From NCBI RefSeq assembly GCF_902167635.1, contig NZ_CABHMS010000011.1:153252-217251 (forward strand): a DNA stretch of 64,000 bases, read 5' to 3'. Below are positions 17,221-26,267 of the stretch, in pieces. Numbering within the stretch: the stretch's first letter is position 1; every line of letters begins with the position of its first letter. The translations under genes were made by a program, and so were the position numbers. Origin of the DNA: Chitinophaga vietnamensis (GTDB lineage Bacteria; Bacteroidota; Bacteroidia; Chitinophagales; Chitinophagaceae). Under the pieces are notes generated by a model, which saw only the letters and a program-made list of their open reading frames with translations, did no database searches and was not told where the DNA came from.

Positions 17221-18366
17221 ATGCGCATAGGAATAGTATGTTATCCGACGTATGGTGGTAGCGGCGTTCTGGCCACAGAGCTGGGAAAAGCGCTGGCCGA
17301 CAAAGGCCATATGGTCCACTTTATTACGTATCAGCAACCTGTAAGATTGAACGCGTTTCACGCCAACATATATTACCACGAAGTACAGGTGCCCACTTAT
17401 CCCCTTTTTGATTTTCCTCCTTATGAGTCGGCTCTCAGCAGCACCATGGTGGATGTGATCCTCAACCAGAAGCTGGATCTGTTACACGTGCACTATGCCA
17501 TCCCGCACGCCTCTACGGCGTACATGGCCAAACAGATCGTGGCCAAACAAGGTAAGAACATTCCTTTCATCACCACGCTGCATGGTACCGACATTACGCT
17601 GGTAGGAAAAGACAAGACCTATGCACCGGTGGTAACCTTCTCCATCAACGAGTCCGACGCCATTACTGCGGTATCAGAAAACCTCCGCGACGAAACGTAT
17701 AAATCTTTCCAGATCGAAAAAGATATCTCTGTGATCTACAACTTCGTGGATACACAACGTTTCGCACGCCGCGAGATGCCGCATTTCCGCCAGGCGATCG
17801 CACCTAACGGAGAGAAAATATTACTGCACGTGTCCAACTTCCGTAAAGTGAAACGTGTGCCCGACGTGGTGAAAATTTTCGCTAAAGTGCGCAAGGAAAT
17901 ACCTGCAAAACTGCTGCTGGTGGGCGATGGCCCCGACAGGCCCACGATTGAATGCATGTGCAGGGAGATGAATTTATGCGATGATATCCGCTTTGTAGGT
18001 AAACAGGAACAGCTGGAAGATGTGATGTCGATCAGCGATCTCTTCATCCTGCCTTCTGAATACGAGAGCTTTGGTTTGGCCGCCCTGGAAGCAATGGCGT
18101 CAGAAGTACCGGTACTGTCGTCCAATGCAGGCGGCTTACCGGAGATCAATATTCCCGGTGTTACCGGTTATATGGCGGATGTGGGAGATGTAGACACGAT
18201 GGCAAAATATGCGATCAACCTGTTGCAAGACGAAGCCCTGCTGAAGAAAGTGCGCAAAGGCGCATGGGAACAGGCGCAGCGCTTCCATATCGACAATATT
18301 ATTCCGCAATACGAGGCTTTATATGAGCAGGTGTTGCAAACCAGCCGTCAGGCACAATTGCTTTAA
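17221..18366 (+). CDS. bshA: N-acetyl-alpha-D-glucosaminyl L-malate synthase
   Basis: GT4 glycosyltransferase catalysing the first step of bacillithiol synthesis: UDP-GlcNAc plus L-malate to GlcNAc-malate. BshA hallmarks are MRIGIVCYPTYGGSGVLATE at the start, HVHYAIPHASTAYMAKQI, TTLHGTDITLVG, LLHVSNFRKVKR and LPSEYESFGLAALEAMA. 381 aa, as expected. It indicates this organism uses bacillithiol as a low-molecular-weight thiol. No bshB or bshC gene is present in the window. Its 3' end overlaps the convergent EnvC-like gene by four bases. Confidence 0.95.
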   Translation: MRIGIVCYPTYGGSGVLATELGKALADKGHMVHFITYQQPVRLNAFHANIYYHEVQVPTYPLFDFPPYESALSSTMVDVILNQKLDLLHVHYAIPHASTAYMAKQIVAKQGKNIPFITTLHGTDITLVGKDKTYAPVVTFSINESDAITAVSENLRDETYKSFQIEKDISVIYNFVDTQRFARREMPHFRQAIAPNGEKILLHVSNFRKVKRVPDVVKIFAKVRKEIPAKLLLVGDGPDRPTIECMCREMNLCDDIRFVGKQEQLEDVMSISDLFILPSEYESFGLAALEAMASEVPVLSSNAGGLPEINIPGVTGYMADVGDVDTMAKYAINLLQDEALLKKVRKGAWEQAQRFHIDNIIPQYEALYEQVLQTSRQAQLL

Positions 18367-19778
18367 CGGCTGCGTATCCATCTTTCCGGGTTCTGCTTCG
18401 TCATATTACGGTAGATCTGTAATTCGATCTCACCATTGCCGCCACCGGTGGCTGGCGCAGCAGAACCTAATACCTGTCCGCGTTTCACGTTCATGCCTTT
18501 CTTGACGCGCAGGTCCAGCAAGCGTACATAGTTGGTAAAATATTTTCCGTGGCGAAGGGTCACCATATATCCGGCGCCCTGGATCATGAACACCATGATC
18601 ACTTCTCCGTCGAAAATGGCTTTCACGGCGGCTCCGCGCGGTGTGGCGAAGATCACGCCATTATGGTCCACTTCCACTTTACCGATCATGCCGGTACCGA
18701 AATGCGCGCTTACCCGGCCTGCATCCACGGGCCATGGCAGCCTGCCGCGGTTAGCTTCAAAATTACGTGAGAGCGACAGCGCTTCCGGGCTGGCCGCCAG
18801 CACATCTTCGCTGGATGTATTGCTTGCTACCGGCGTATCATCCTCATCATCTTCCGGCTCTTCTTTTTCTTTCACGGGCGGCGGAACAGGCTTCGCTTTT
18901 TTGCCGGCCTTCTTCGCCGCTGCCAGTGCGGCTTTGCGGGCGGCTTCCGCTTTTCTCATCTTCTCCTCTCTTTCTTTCTTCTTTCTGGCGGCGAGCGCAC
19001 GTTTGCGGGCCAGCGCTTCGGCGGCCGCTTTCCTGCGCGCAGCTTCTATCTCCCGGCGGATAGCCTCCTGTATCGCATTATCTACCTGGCGGGCTTCTGC
19101 CTTGCGCTGCGCAATATTCTGTTGCAGTTCTTTTTCTTTTCCCTGCAATTCTTTAATCGTTTGATCGGTTTCTTTTTTATCGGCCAGCAGCGCTATTTTC
19201 TGTTGCTGCTCATTATGCAGTACGCCGGCTTTCCGGGCGCGCTGCTGTTCGAGGGCGGCGAGCTTCTGTCCCAGCAGCTCTTTGGTAGAGAGCAGGTTTT
19301 CTGCCTGGCGGCGCCTGTTCTCCCGGTATTGCCGCAGGTATTGAAAGCGGCGCAGGGCATCGTTGAAGTTATTGGCGGTAAACAAGAAGTTGAGCACATC
19401 GAAGGAGGTCCTGGATTTATAGGTGTATACCACCAGCTGGGCATAACGCGCCCGCAGAGAGTCTACCGTCTTCTCCAGCGTTTGTACGTTATCGTTAGTG
19501 TTGCTGATATCGCCTTCTATCTCGCTGAGCTCTGCGTTGATGGTATTGATCTGTTCATTGCGGGTGGCGATCTTGCTTTCCAGCTGACGCTGTAAGCCTA
19601 TATTCTGGCGGGTCGACTTCTTCGTTTCCTGCAAGGTGCGGGTGGCTTCTTCAATTTCTTTCTGCAGCTGCTGTTTACGCTGTTCCAGTGCAGCGCGCGA
19701 CTGTCTGCCGCTCTTTTGTGCATACAGCAGGGCGGGCAACAGCCACAAGGCCATCAACAGAGGGATCAACTTTCTCAA
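18363..19778 (-). CDS. EnvC-like coiled-coil protein with degenerate LytM (M23) domain, copy 2
   Basis: Exported 471-aa protein: signal peptide, long coiled coil (about residues 22-250), Lys/Ala-rich linker with acidic patch (EKEEPEDDEDD), and a C-terminal LytM domain. Metal ligands of active M23 peptidases are missing: the first motif reads HNGVIFATPRG instead of HxGxDxxxxxG, the HGxxxTxYxHL motif reads HGKYFTNYVRL, and HLHFE is replaced by EIELQI. It is therefore probably non-catalytic, like EnvC, which activates cell-separation amidases. It is a tandem paralogue of the gene 25 bases upstream. Confidence 0.88.
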   Translation of the reverse strand: MRKLIPLLMALWLLPALLYAQKSGRQSRAALEQRKQQLQKEIEEATRTLQETKKSTRQNIGLQRQLESKIATRNEQINTINAELSEIEGDISNTNDNVQTLEKTVDSLRARYAQLVVYTYKSRTSFDVLNFLFTANNFNDALRRFQYLRQYRENRRRQAENLLSTKELLGQKLAALEQQRARKAGVLHNEQQQKIALLADKKETDQTIKELQGKEKELQQNIAQRKAEARQVDNAIQEAIRREIEAARRKAAAEALARKRALAARKKKEREEKMRKAEAARKAALAAAKKAGKKAKPVPPPVKEKEEPEDDEDDTPVASNTSSEDVLAASPEALSLSRNFEANRGRLPWPVDAGRVSAHFGTGMIGKVEVDHNGVIFATPRGAAVKAIFDGEVIMVFMIQGAGYMVTLRHGKYFTNYVRLLDLRVKKGMNVKRGQVLGSAAPATGGGNGEIELQIYRNMTKQNPERWIRSR

Positions 19779-19803
19779 ACGATCAATGCTTTAGGTTAGT
19801 AAG

Positions 19804-21249
19804 CTATCGGTGGCGAATCCATTGCTCAGGATTCTGTTTGGTAACACCTTTCCAGATCTGCAACTCTACTTCGCCGGTATTTTCAATTTCGTTTACGCTC
19901 GCAGTGCCTATCACCTGGCCTGTTCTCACATTGTCTCCTTTTTTCACGCGTGTAGTTTGCAAACGTACATAAGTGGTAAAGTATTGTCCGTGACGGATGA
20001 TGATCACATATCCTGATCCGGGCATTACCACTACAGATTTCACTTCCCCATCGAAAATAGATTTTACGGGGCCGCCTTTGGTGGTGGCGATCACGATACC
20101 ATCGGAAGGCACCTGGATATGTTCCATCACCGCATGCTGGTGTATACCAAAATGTTCGATGATGTTACCGGCATCTACGGGCCAGGGCAGTTTTCCGCGG
20201 TTGGCTTCAAAGCTCTCTGACAGGGCCAGGGCTTCGGGCGTAGCTTCCAGTACGTTTTCGCTGCGGGCCGGTGCTGGTTTTTCGGCAGGTTTCTCTACTG
20301 GTTTTTCAACTGGTTTATCCACCGGCTTTTCCGGCGCCGGGTTATTGCTTGCGTTGTTATTATTAGCGGCAGCGGCTTTGGCTCTTTCGGCGGCGGCGGC
20401 TGCCAGCGCGGCTTTGCGGGCTTCTTCTTCACGCCTGCGTTTTTCTTCTGCGGCTTTACGGCGGGCAGCTTCTTCTTCCATAGCTTTGCGGCGGGCCTCT
20501 TCGATCTCACGACGGATTACTGCACGGATGGCGGCCTGCACTTTCTGCGCGTCTTTATTACGCTGGTTGATATCGGCCACCAGCTCTTTCTCGCGGCCTT
20601 TCAGTTTGGAGAGTACTTCGTCTTTTTCTTTCTTGTCTGCTTCGAGGGTGGCGCGTTGGTCCTGCTCTGTTTTGAGTGCATCCGAGCGTTTCACGCGCTG
20701 GTTCTCGAGGCTCTGTATCTTTTTATTCAGCTGCTCCTGCGTGCTCAGGATGTTATCGGCCTGACGGCGGCGGTATTCGCGGTATTGTTTCAGGTATTGA
20801 AAGCGTTTTACGGCATCGTTGAAACTTTGCGCAGAGAACACGAAGTTCATCATATCATACGCAGAGCGGTTCTTGTAAGCGTAAACAACTAACTGTGCGT
20901 ATTGTGCTTTGAGGGTGTCGAGGTCTTTCTGCAATGTTTTCACATCGCGGTAGGCTGTGTTGATATCGCCGTTGATGAAGTTGATCTCTTCGTTGATGTT
21001 GTTGATCAGTCGGCTACGCAGGGTGATCTTGTCGCGTAAGGCACGCAGCTGGCCCAGGCTTTCGCGGGTAGATTTTTTCGTTTCTTTCAGCTGTTCGTTT
21101 GCTTCATCGATCTCGCGCTGCAGTTCCTTTTTCCTGCGCTCCAGCTCTTCCCGGGATTGCGATTGCTGTTGCCCGCTCTGGGCAAGCAACACGGTCGGCA
21201 TCAACCATACAATCAACATTAACGGGATAATCTTCTTCAAATACAACAT
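19804..21249 (-). CDS. EnvC-like coiled-coil protein with degenerate LytM (M23) domain, copy 1
   Basis: Exported 481-aa paralogue of the next gene, with the same design: signal peptide (MLIVWLMPTVLLAQ), long coiled coil, Ala/Lys/Glu-rich linker with KPVEKPVEKPAEKP repeats, and C-terminal LytM domain. Here even the first-motif His-x-Gly is altered (QVPSDGIVIATTKG), the second reads HGQYFTTYVRL, and the last ELQIWK. A role as a division-linked activator of amidases, or a scaffold, is inferred from EnvC. It belongs to the minus-strand run from porU and follows the DUF4292 lipoprotein by 77 bases. Confidence 0.88.
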   Translation of the reverse strand: MLYLKKIIPLMLIVWLMPTVLLAQSGQQQSQSREELERRKKELQREIDEANEQLKETKKSTRESLGQLRALRDKITLRSRLINNINEEINFINGDINTAYRDVKTLQKDLDTLKAQYAQLVVYAYKNRSAYDMMNFVFSAQSFNDAVKRFQYLKQYREYRRRQADNILSTQEQLNKKIQSLENQRVKRSDALKTEQDQRATLEADKKEKDEVLSKLKGREKELVADINQRNKDAQKVQAAIRAVIRREIEEARRKAMEEEAARRKAAEEKRRREEEARKAALAAAAAERAKAAAANNNNASNNPAPEKPVDKPVEKPVEKPAEKPAPARSENVLEATPEALALSESFEANRGKLPWPVDAGNIIEHFGIHQHAVMEHIQVPSDGIVIATTKGGPVKSIFDGEVKSVVVMPGSGYVIIIRHGQYFTTYVRLQTTRVKKGDNVRTGQVIGTASVNEIENTGEVELQIWKGVTKQNPEQWIRHR

Positions 21250-21326
21250 GACTATTTTAGTAACTGCGAATTAAATATCAGGTATATAAACGATAAATAT
21301 ACAACGTTTATTAGTTTAATACACGC

Positions 21327-22148
21327 TTAGATGCGTTTATAGCCGGAAGGCATATTGAACGGGAAACTCAGCGGTGTATCAAAATCATAGCGGGTGAAGT
21401 CCAATGCTACTTTCGTTACATTTTTTTCTTCCACATAGATGCGCCTGGTGGTCGGGAATTTGTGGCCTGCTACAGTGGCATAGTCGCCATAGGTCATTTC
21501 GCAGGAACGTTTGCTGCCATTATCTTCTTTATCCATCACCTTGCTCTGCTGCAATACATAATCATCTGCAAATACATTGAACAGACTGATAAACTGTGGA
21601 TGATCACAGCTGAAAGATACGATAGACGGGGTTTTCACGACCTGGAAGATAGAATCGCCGAGGTACACCGGGTTACCGATCAGCAGGTCTTGCAAGGTTT
21701 TGAAATCAAAAGGAATATTCAGTTGTGCTGCGGCGTCCGACAGCTTGCGGAGCATGAGCTGTTTCTTCAACCGGTTATACATCTTGAGGCTGTCGGGTGT
21801 GATGGTGGCGCGTATCACTTCATCAATGATTGGCGCGCTGATAGAGATCCAGATCACGCTGTCTTTCTGCATGCGGATGCTCAGGGTGAGGCCATTGCGG
21901 CTGTCCTGTTCGTTCTCGAATGCAAATTTTGCACGGCCGGAAAAAGTGTTGAAGTTGATGTGATTGCCCTGAATGCCTTGCAGCATCTGGCTGGTGAATT
22001 TAGACAGTTCTTCCGAAGAAGAGCTGTCTTTATGTGCTGCTACCTTGTTGGTATCAGCAGCAGGAAATGTAGTGCGTGCCAGTTGTTTGGGATGACGGCA
22101 GGAAACGGCTGCCAGGCCTATCAGCCCCAGTATTAACATTAATCTCAT
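21327..22148 (-). CDS. DUF4292 lipoprotein
   Basis: Predicted 273-aa lipoprotein (LGLIGLAAVSC, lipidated Cys about 17) with a DUF4292 domain, a LolA/LolB-like fold predicted to bind lipid. Conserved stretches include INFNTFSGRAKFAFE, SIRMQKDSVIWISISAPI and RATITPDSLKMYNRLKKQ. The start codon overlaps the stop of the upstream TPR gene (ATGA), indicating translational coupling. The upstream in-frame extension (62 residues) is rejected as it overlaps that gene. The order TPR, DUF4292, M23-like suggests an envelope-biogenesis operon. Confidence 0.88.
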   Translation of the reverse strand: MRLMLILGLIGLAAVSCRHPKQLARTTFPAADTNKVAAHKDSSSSEELSKFTSQMLQGIQGNHINFNTFSGRAKFAFENEQDSRNGLTLSIRMQKDSVIWISISAPIIDEVIRATITPDSLKMYNRLKKQLMLRKLSDAAAQLNIPFDFKTLQDLLIGNPVYLGDSIFQVVKTPSIVSFSCDHPQFISLFNVFADDYVLQQSKVMDKEDNGSKRSCEMTYGDYATVAGHKFPTTRRIYVEEKNVTKVALDFTRYDFDTPLSFPFNMPSGYKRI

Positions 22149-23881
22149 TGAATGTATCTTTTTTCTGCAATCTTCCTGGCCAGGTCCACAGAGGATGCTC
22201 CTTTGTCTTTGGCCTTTTGCCAGTATTCGACTGCCTTTGTCACATCTTTCAGGTTGAAGAGAATATCTCCGTAGTGCTCCAGCAGATTCGGATTGTTCTG
22301 GGCTTCCGGGTATTGCAGTGCTTTCTCGATCCACACTTTTGCTTCGCTGTATTTTTCCTGCCGGAAGAGTATCCAGGCGTAGGTGTCCATGTAGGTCGGA
22401 CTTTCAGGCTCCAGCTCCAGTGATCGTTTTGACATTTCAGCTGCCCTGTCGAGGTTTTCACCGCGCAGCGACAGGTAATAACTGTAGTTGTTGAGCACCA
22501 CGGCATCTTTCGGGCGCAGGATCAGCGCGCGTTCATAACTGCTGTCTGACTGCGGGTGCTGGCCCGTTGCGTGGTACGCATCTCCCAGTAAAGAATAAAT
22601 ATCCGCAATGAACTTCTTCTCGCCATTGCCTATTTCCAGCGCTTTATTCAGCGTATTGATCGCATCCGGAAATTGTTGCAGCAGGAAACTTGCTACGCCT
22701 TTGAAATAGTAGCCCATGAACTCTTTCGGGAAACGTTGCGTAACGGTATCACTGAGCGCCAGCAATGCTTTGGTATTTTCTTCGCGGGAGTAGATCCACA
22801 TCAGTTGATACCATACGGAGAAGCGGGAAGAATCCAGCTGCAAGGCTTGCTGGTAGCTGCTTTGCGCGCTGTCAAGCAAATCGCCCTGCGAATACAGGTC
22901 GCCTTGCAACGCATATGCTTTGGCATCTTTCGGATGCGCTTTGATGATGAGCTTCGTGAGCATCAACCCTTCCTGTAGTTTGGCAGTATCAAGCTGCATC
23001 ATTTGCAGGTAAGGATATACGTACGCTACTTTCTCATCGATGCTGTAAGTAGGATTGGCAAAGGCTTTGGTAAGATAGCCCCAGTAAGTGGGGAGGTCGT
23101 TATTCTTTTTCGCGTAGGATGCCAATGCGATCAATGCGCGCGGGTTGCCGGGATCGCGCGACAAAATTTCGTTGTACACACGAACGGCATCCGGGAGATG
23201 ATCATTGGCATCATATAATTCCGCCAGCAGGTAATAGTAGCGTATTTCCTGCGGGTTAGTATTGATCAGTTTCTGTATTTCGGCGGCGGCCTCATCTACC
23301 TTGCTCATTTTGAGCAATACTTTTTGTTTCTGGTAGGTGAGCTCTTCTACGGTGCCGGTCTTTTTTTCCAGTTCATTGAAGGCTTCGAGCGCTTCCTCCG
23401 GTTCATCGGCCTTGGAGAGCAAGATGCCTTTGTTGAAGAGATAATCATCATTATCAGGATACCTTGCTGCGAGGCGGGTGTATACGATAGCGGCGCTGTC
23501 GAACTGTTGATTGGCCGTGTAGGCATCTGCCAGGGTGATCTGGTACCAATGGTTGGAAGTGTCCATGGAGGCGGCACGGCGGGCACAGCTAAGTGCATAT
23601 GGGCCGTTCTGTATCTCCAGGAAGAGACGGGCCATTTCGTAATAGATGACCGGATTCTTTTTATTCAGCCGCAGGTAATCGGAATACTGTGTGAGCGCGG
23701 TGCGGTAGTCGCCCAGCATTTTAGATCGCTGTGCCGCAAAGAAAAGGCTGTCTGCCCGCTGCTCGAGCAGTGCAGGATCCTTAATGGTGTTGCGGCTTTG
23801 GGCGGTAGTACGCCGGGTGCTGGTGCAAGCGGCCATCAGTATTATCCCGAATAGTCCTATAACGGTGAAGTGTACACGCAT
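22145..23881 (-). CDS. TPR-repeat lipoprotein
   Basis: 578-aa lipoprotein (FGIILMAAC, Cys 19) filled with tetratricopeptide repeats from about residue 45 to the end: examples are ALTQYSDYLRLNKKNPVIYYEMARL (given by its ends ALTQYSDYL and YYEMARL) and AQSSYQQALQLDSSRFSVWY. TPR arrays act as protein-binding scaffolds; here it would be tethered to a membrane facing the periplasm or the surface. It sits between dut (three bases upstream) and DUF4292 (4-base overlap), a tightly packed arrangement. Confidence 0.9.
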   Translation of the reverse strand: MRVHFTVIGLFGIILMAACTSTRRTTAQSRNTIKDPALLEQRADSLFFAAQRSKMLGDYRTALTQYSDYLRLNKKNPVIYYEMARLFLEIQNGPYALSCARRAASMDTSNHWYQITLADAYTANQQFDSAAIVYTRLAARYPDNDDYLFNKGILLSKADEPEEALEAFNELEKKTGTVEELTYQKQKVLLKMSKVDEAAAEIQKLINTNPQEIRYYYLLAELYDANDHLPDAVRVYNEILSRDPGNPRALIALASYAKKNNDLPTYWGYLTKAFANPTYSIDEKVAYVYPYLQMMQLDTAKLQEGLMLTKLIIKAHPKDAKAYALQGDLYSQGDLLDSAQSSYQQALQLDSSRFSVWYQLMWIYSREENTKALLALSDTVTQRFPKEFMGYYFKGVASFLLQQFPDAINTLNKALEIGNGEKKFIADIYSLLGDAYHATGQHPQSDSSYERALILRPKDAVVLNNYSYYLSLRGENLDRAAEMSKRSLELEPESPTYMDTYAWILFRQEKYSEAKVWIEKALQYPEAQNNPNLLEHYGDILFNLKDVTKAVEYWQKAKDKGASSVDLARKIAEKRYIQ

Positions 23882-23884
23882 TTA

Positions 23885-24328
23885 TCAGGATTTACCGGTA
23901 TGACCGAAACCTCCGGCGCCACGATCAGTGGAGGTGAGTATTTCCACTGGTTGTAAAGCCACCTGAACAAAGGGAGCTACGATCATTTGTGCGATGCGGT
24001 CGCCAGGTTGTATTGTTTGCGGTTCGTTAGATAAATTGATCATAATAATTTTGATCTCTCCTCTGTAGTCCGCATCTATCGTGCCAGGCGTATTGAGCAA
24101 GGTGAGGCCCTGTTTGATGGCGAGGCCGCTTCTGGGGCGGATCTGCGCCTCATAGCCCGATGGGAGCTCTATAAAAAGGCCAGTGGGCACCAAAGTTCTT
24201 TCCAGCGACTGGAGGGTGAGCGCTGTTTCCAGGTTGGCTCTCAGGTCCATTCCTGCTGCATCTGCCGTTGCATAAGCTGGCAATTCGTTTGCCGACTTAT
24301 TAATGATTTTCACAATTATTTCAGCCAT
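23885..24328 (-). CDS. dut: dUTP diphosphatase
   Basis: Hydrolyses dUTP to dUMP and pyrophosphate, keeping uracil out of DNA and supplying thymidylate synthesis. The five dUTPase motifs are visible: [39 protein letters not shown] and the P-loop-like C-terminal [11 protein letters not shown]. 147 aa from the start MAEIIVKI, typical of the trimeric form. A 27-residue upstream extension is rejected because it overlaps the ispF end region and lacks dUTPase character. Confidence 0.96.
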   Translation of the reverse strand: MAEIIVKIINKSANELPAYATADAAGMDLRANLETALTLQSLERTLVPTGLFIELPSGYEAQIRPRSGLAIKQGLTLLNTPGTIDADYRGEIKIIMINLSNEPQTIQPGDRIAQMIVAPFVQVALQPVEILTSTDRGAGGFGHTGKS

Positions 24329-24374
24329 TCTGCAAAGATATTTGATTATAGTGACGATTACAGGATTAAAATGA

Positions 24375-24863
24375 TCACAGGTTTGACTTTTCCAGCAATA
24401 CAGTGGCATAGGCCACTACGCCTTCTTCGCGGCCTACAAACCCAAGTTTTTCGGTAGTGGTGGCCTTTATGGATACGTCTTCCGCACTGATCCGCAGCCG
24501 GTCGGCAATGACAGCCTGCATCTCGGGTACATACGGTTTTATTTTAGGCGCCTGCAGGCAGAGGGTACTGTCTACATTCACTACGTGGTATCCTTTCTCG
24601 CCTATCAGCTGCGTGCAGCGGGCGAGCAATATTTTGCTGTCAATATTTTTATAGGCATTGTCCGTATCCGGGAAATGAGTGCCGATATCGCCCAGGGCCA
24701 GTGCGCCCAGCATGGCATCGCAGATGGCATGCAGTAAAACATCCGCATCGCTGTGGCCCAGCGCGCCCTTGTGATGCTGTACCAGCACGCCTCCCAGCCA
24801 AAATTCGCGGCCTTCAACCAGTTGATGAAAATCTACACCCGATCCAATACGTATTCTGCTCAT
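24375..24863 (-). CDS. ispF: 2-C-methyl-D-erythritol 2,4-cyclodiphosphate synthase
   Basis: MEP-pathway enzyme that cyclises CDP-methylerythritol 2-phosphate, giving isoprenoid precursors. Zinc ligands are seen in SGVDFHQL and [19 protein letters not shown], with [10 protein letters not shown] and [15 protein letters not shown] completing the family pattern. 162 aa from MSRIRIGSG. It sits between porV and dut in the same direction; the metabolic role is unrelated to neighbours. Confidence 0.96.
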   Translation of the reverse strand: MSRIRIGSGVDFHQLVEGREFWLGGVLVQHHKGALGHSDADVLLHAICDAMLGALALGDIGTHFPDTDNAYKNIDSKILLARCTQLIGEKGYHVVNVDSTLCLQAPKIKPYVPEMQAVIADRLRISAEDVSIKATTTEKLGFVGREEGVVAYATVLLEKSNL

Positions 24864-24974
24864 AGTATAAAATAATTTAGTGTTTGCCAATCCGCAAGGT
24901 AAGGCATAAAATAACAAATCCTTCCCGAAGGAAGGACTTGTTTTCAACAGTTTATAATTTTTAACAATTTCTGT

Positions 24975-26159
24975 TTACCATCCCGTCCGGCTATCTTCCC
25001 GGTCACGGGCGCCCAGGTCGAAGGTGAGCGTGAAACGCAGGGTATTGGAGAGCGGGTTCCGCTGGATGCCCGATCCGGAGGGCACCAGGTAGGAGAAATT
25101 AAGACCGAAGATATCATACTTGATACCCACGCCGGCCGTGAAATATTTCCTGTTACCCTTGTATTTATTTTCATTGAAATAACCGGCCCTCACTGCAAAC
25201 TGCTGGTTGTACCAGTATTCCACGCCGGCGGAATACATCAGCTCCTGCAGTTCTTCCTTGAGGCCGCCGGGAGCGTCGCCAAAGGATGAGAAGATGCCTT
25301 CCAGCACGCTCTTGTTCTTGTAGTTACCGGAAGTATCCGGTGTAGGTACCAGCAACTTGTTGATGTCGAGCGCAAAGGTAAGCTGGTTGTATTCATCCAT
25401 GGCCAGCGTATAGGCGGCGCCGAGACCCAGGTTGGTAGGCAGAAAATCTTTATTCTGTGCCGAGCTGGTATAAGATATTTTCGTGCCGATATTGGTGATG
25501 GCAAAGCCCAGGTTGAGTTTATTCACCCGGCCATCATCTTTCTCATAATCTTTCGTATAAAACCCGGAGAGGTCCGCTGCAAAAGCTTTTCCCGCTCTTA
25601 CCGACTGATCGTTCACTACCTGCCCGCCAGCAAGGTTGGAGTAGATAAAGCGACCCGCCATACCGATAGAGAAATGCTCCGAGAGCTTACGGGCATAACC
25701 CGCATCCACCGCAAATTCGCGCGGATGGAAGTTACCCTGGTCCTGGTTGGTGACATCCCTGAAGTTGATGCTTCCCAAAGAAAAATATCTTAAAGAGCCG
25801 GATACGGCTTCCTTGTCGTTCAATTTCGTATAGCCGCTAACTGTAGCCAGGAACACATCATTCACCAGCTCTTTGAGCCAGGGCGTGTAGGTAACGGCCA
25901 GATTGGAATTTGTAGTGGCAAAAGGTAACTTCGACAGGTTCCAGTAGATGGAAGAGGCATCGGGGGAAAGGGCAACACCAACGTCGCCCATGGCGCCGCT
26001 GCGGGCGTCAGGCGTAATTCTCAGGAAGGGAACGGCAGTATTAATAGTGTTTGTACGACCATCTATCTGACCAGTTGAGTCTATACGCTGGGCTGAGGTT
26101 TTTAAACTTGTGAAAGTACTGTAAATGAACACTAGGCTCAAAGTTACCTTTCGGATCAT
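24975..26159 (-). CDS. porV: Type IX secretion outer-membrane protein PorV (LptO)
   Basis: FadL-like outer-membrane barrel that works with PorU in the type IX attachment complex, shuttling cargo from the translocon. Evidence: signal peptide, the PorV start NTINTAVPFLRITPDARSGAMG (seen as NTAVPFLRI and PDARSGAMGDVG), the DASSIYWN motif, SGSLRYFSLGSI and barrel strands ending FTLTFDLGARD. 394 aa is typical. It lies directly downstream of porU (108 bases), as in Flavobacterium, where porV, porU and gldJ are neighbours. Confidence 0.94.
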   Translation of the reverse strand: MIRKVTLSLVFIYSTFTSLKTSAQRIDSTGQIDGRTNTINTAVPFLRITPDARSGAMGDVGVALSPDASSIYWNLSKLPFATTNSNLAVTYTPWLKELVNDVFLATVSGYTKLNDKEAVSGSLRYFSLGSINFRDVTNQDQGNFHPREFAVDAGYARKLSEHFSIGMAGRFIYSNLAGGQVVNDQSVRAGKAFAADLSGFYTKDYEKDDGRVNKLNLGFAITNIGTKISYTSSAQNKDFLPTNLGLGAAYTLAMDEYNQLTFALDINKLLVPTPDTSGNYKNKSVLEGIFSSFGDAPGGLKEELQELMYSAGVEYWYNQQFAVRAGYFNENKYKGNRKYFTAGVGIKYDIFGLNFSYLVPSGSGIQRNPLSNTLRFTLTFDLGARDREDSRTGW

Positions 26160-26267
26160 GCAATGTTCGTATTTTGATAGGGTGTAAAAATAATCTTATT
26201 TATTATATAATTCGGAAAGGGGTTGATTAGGGCGAACGGTAACCATACGTGTCTTATTTGCATAGGT

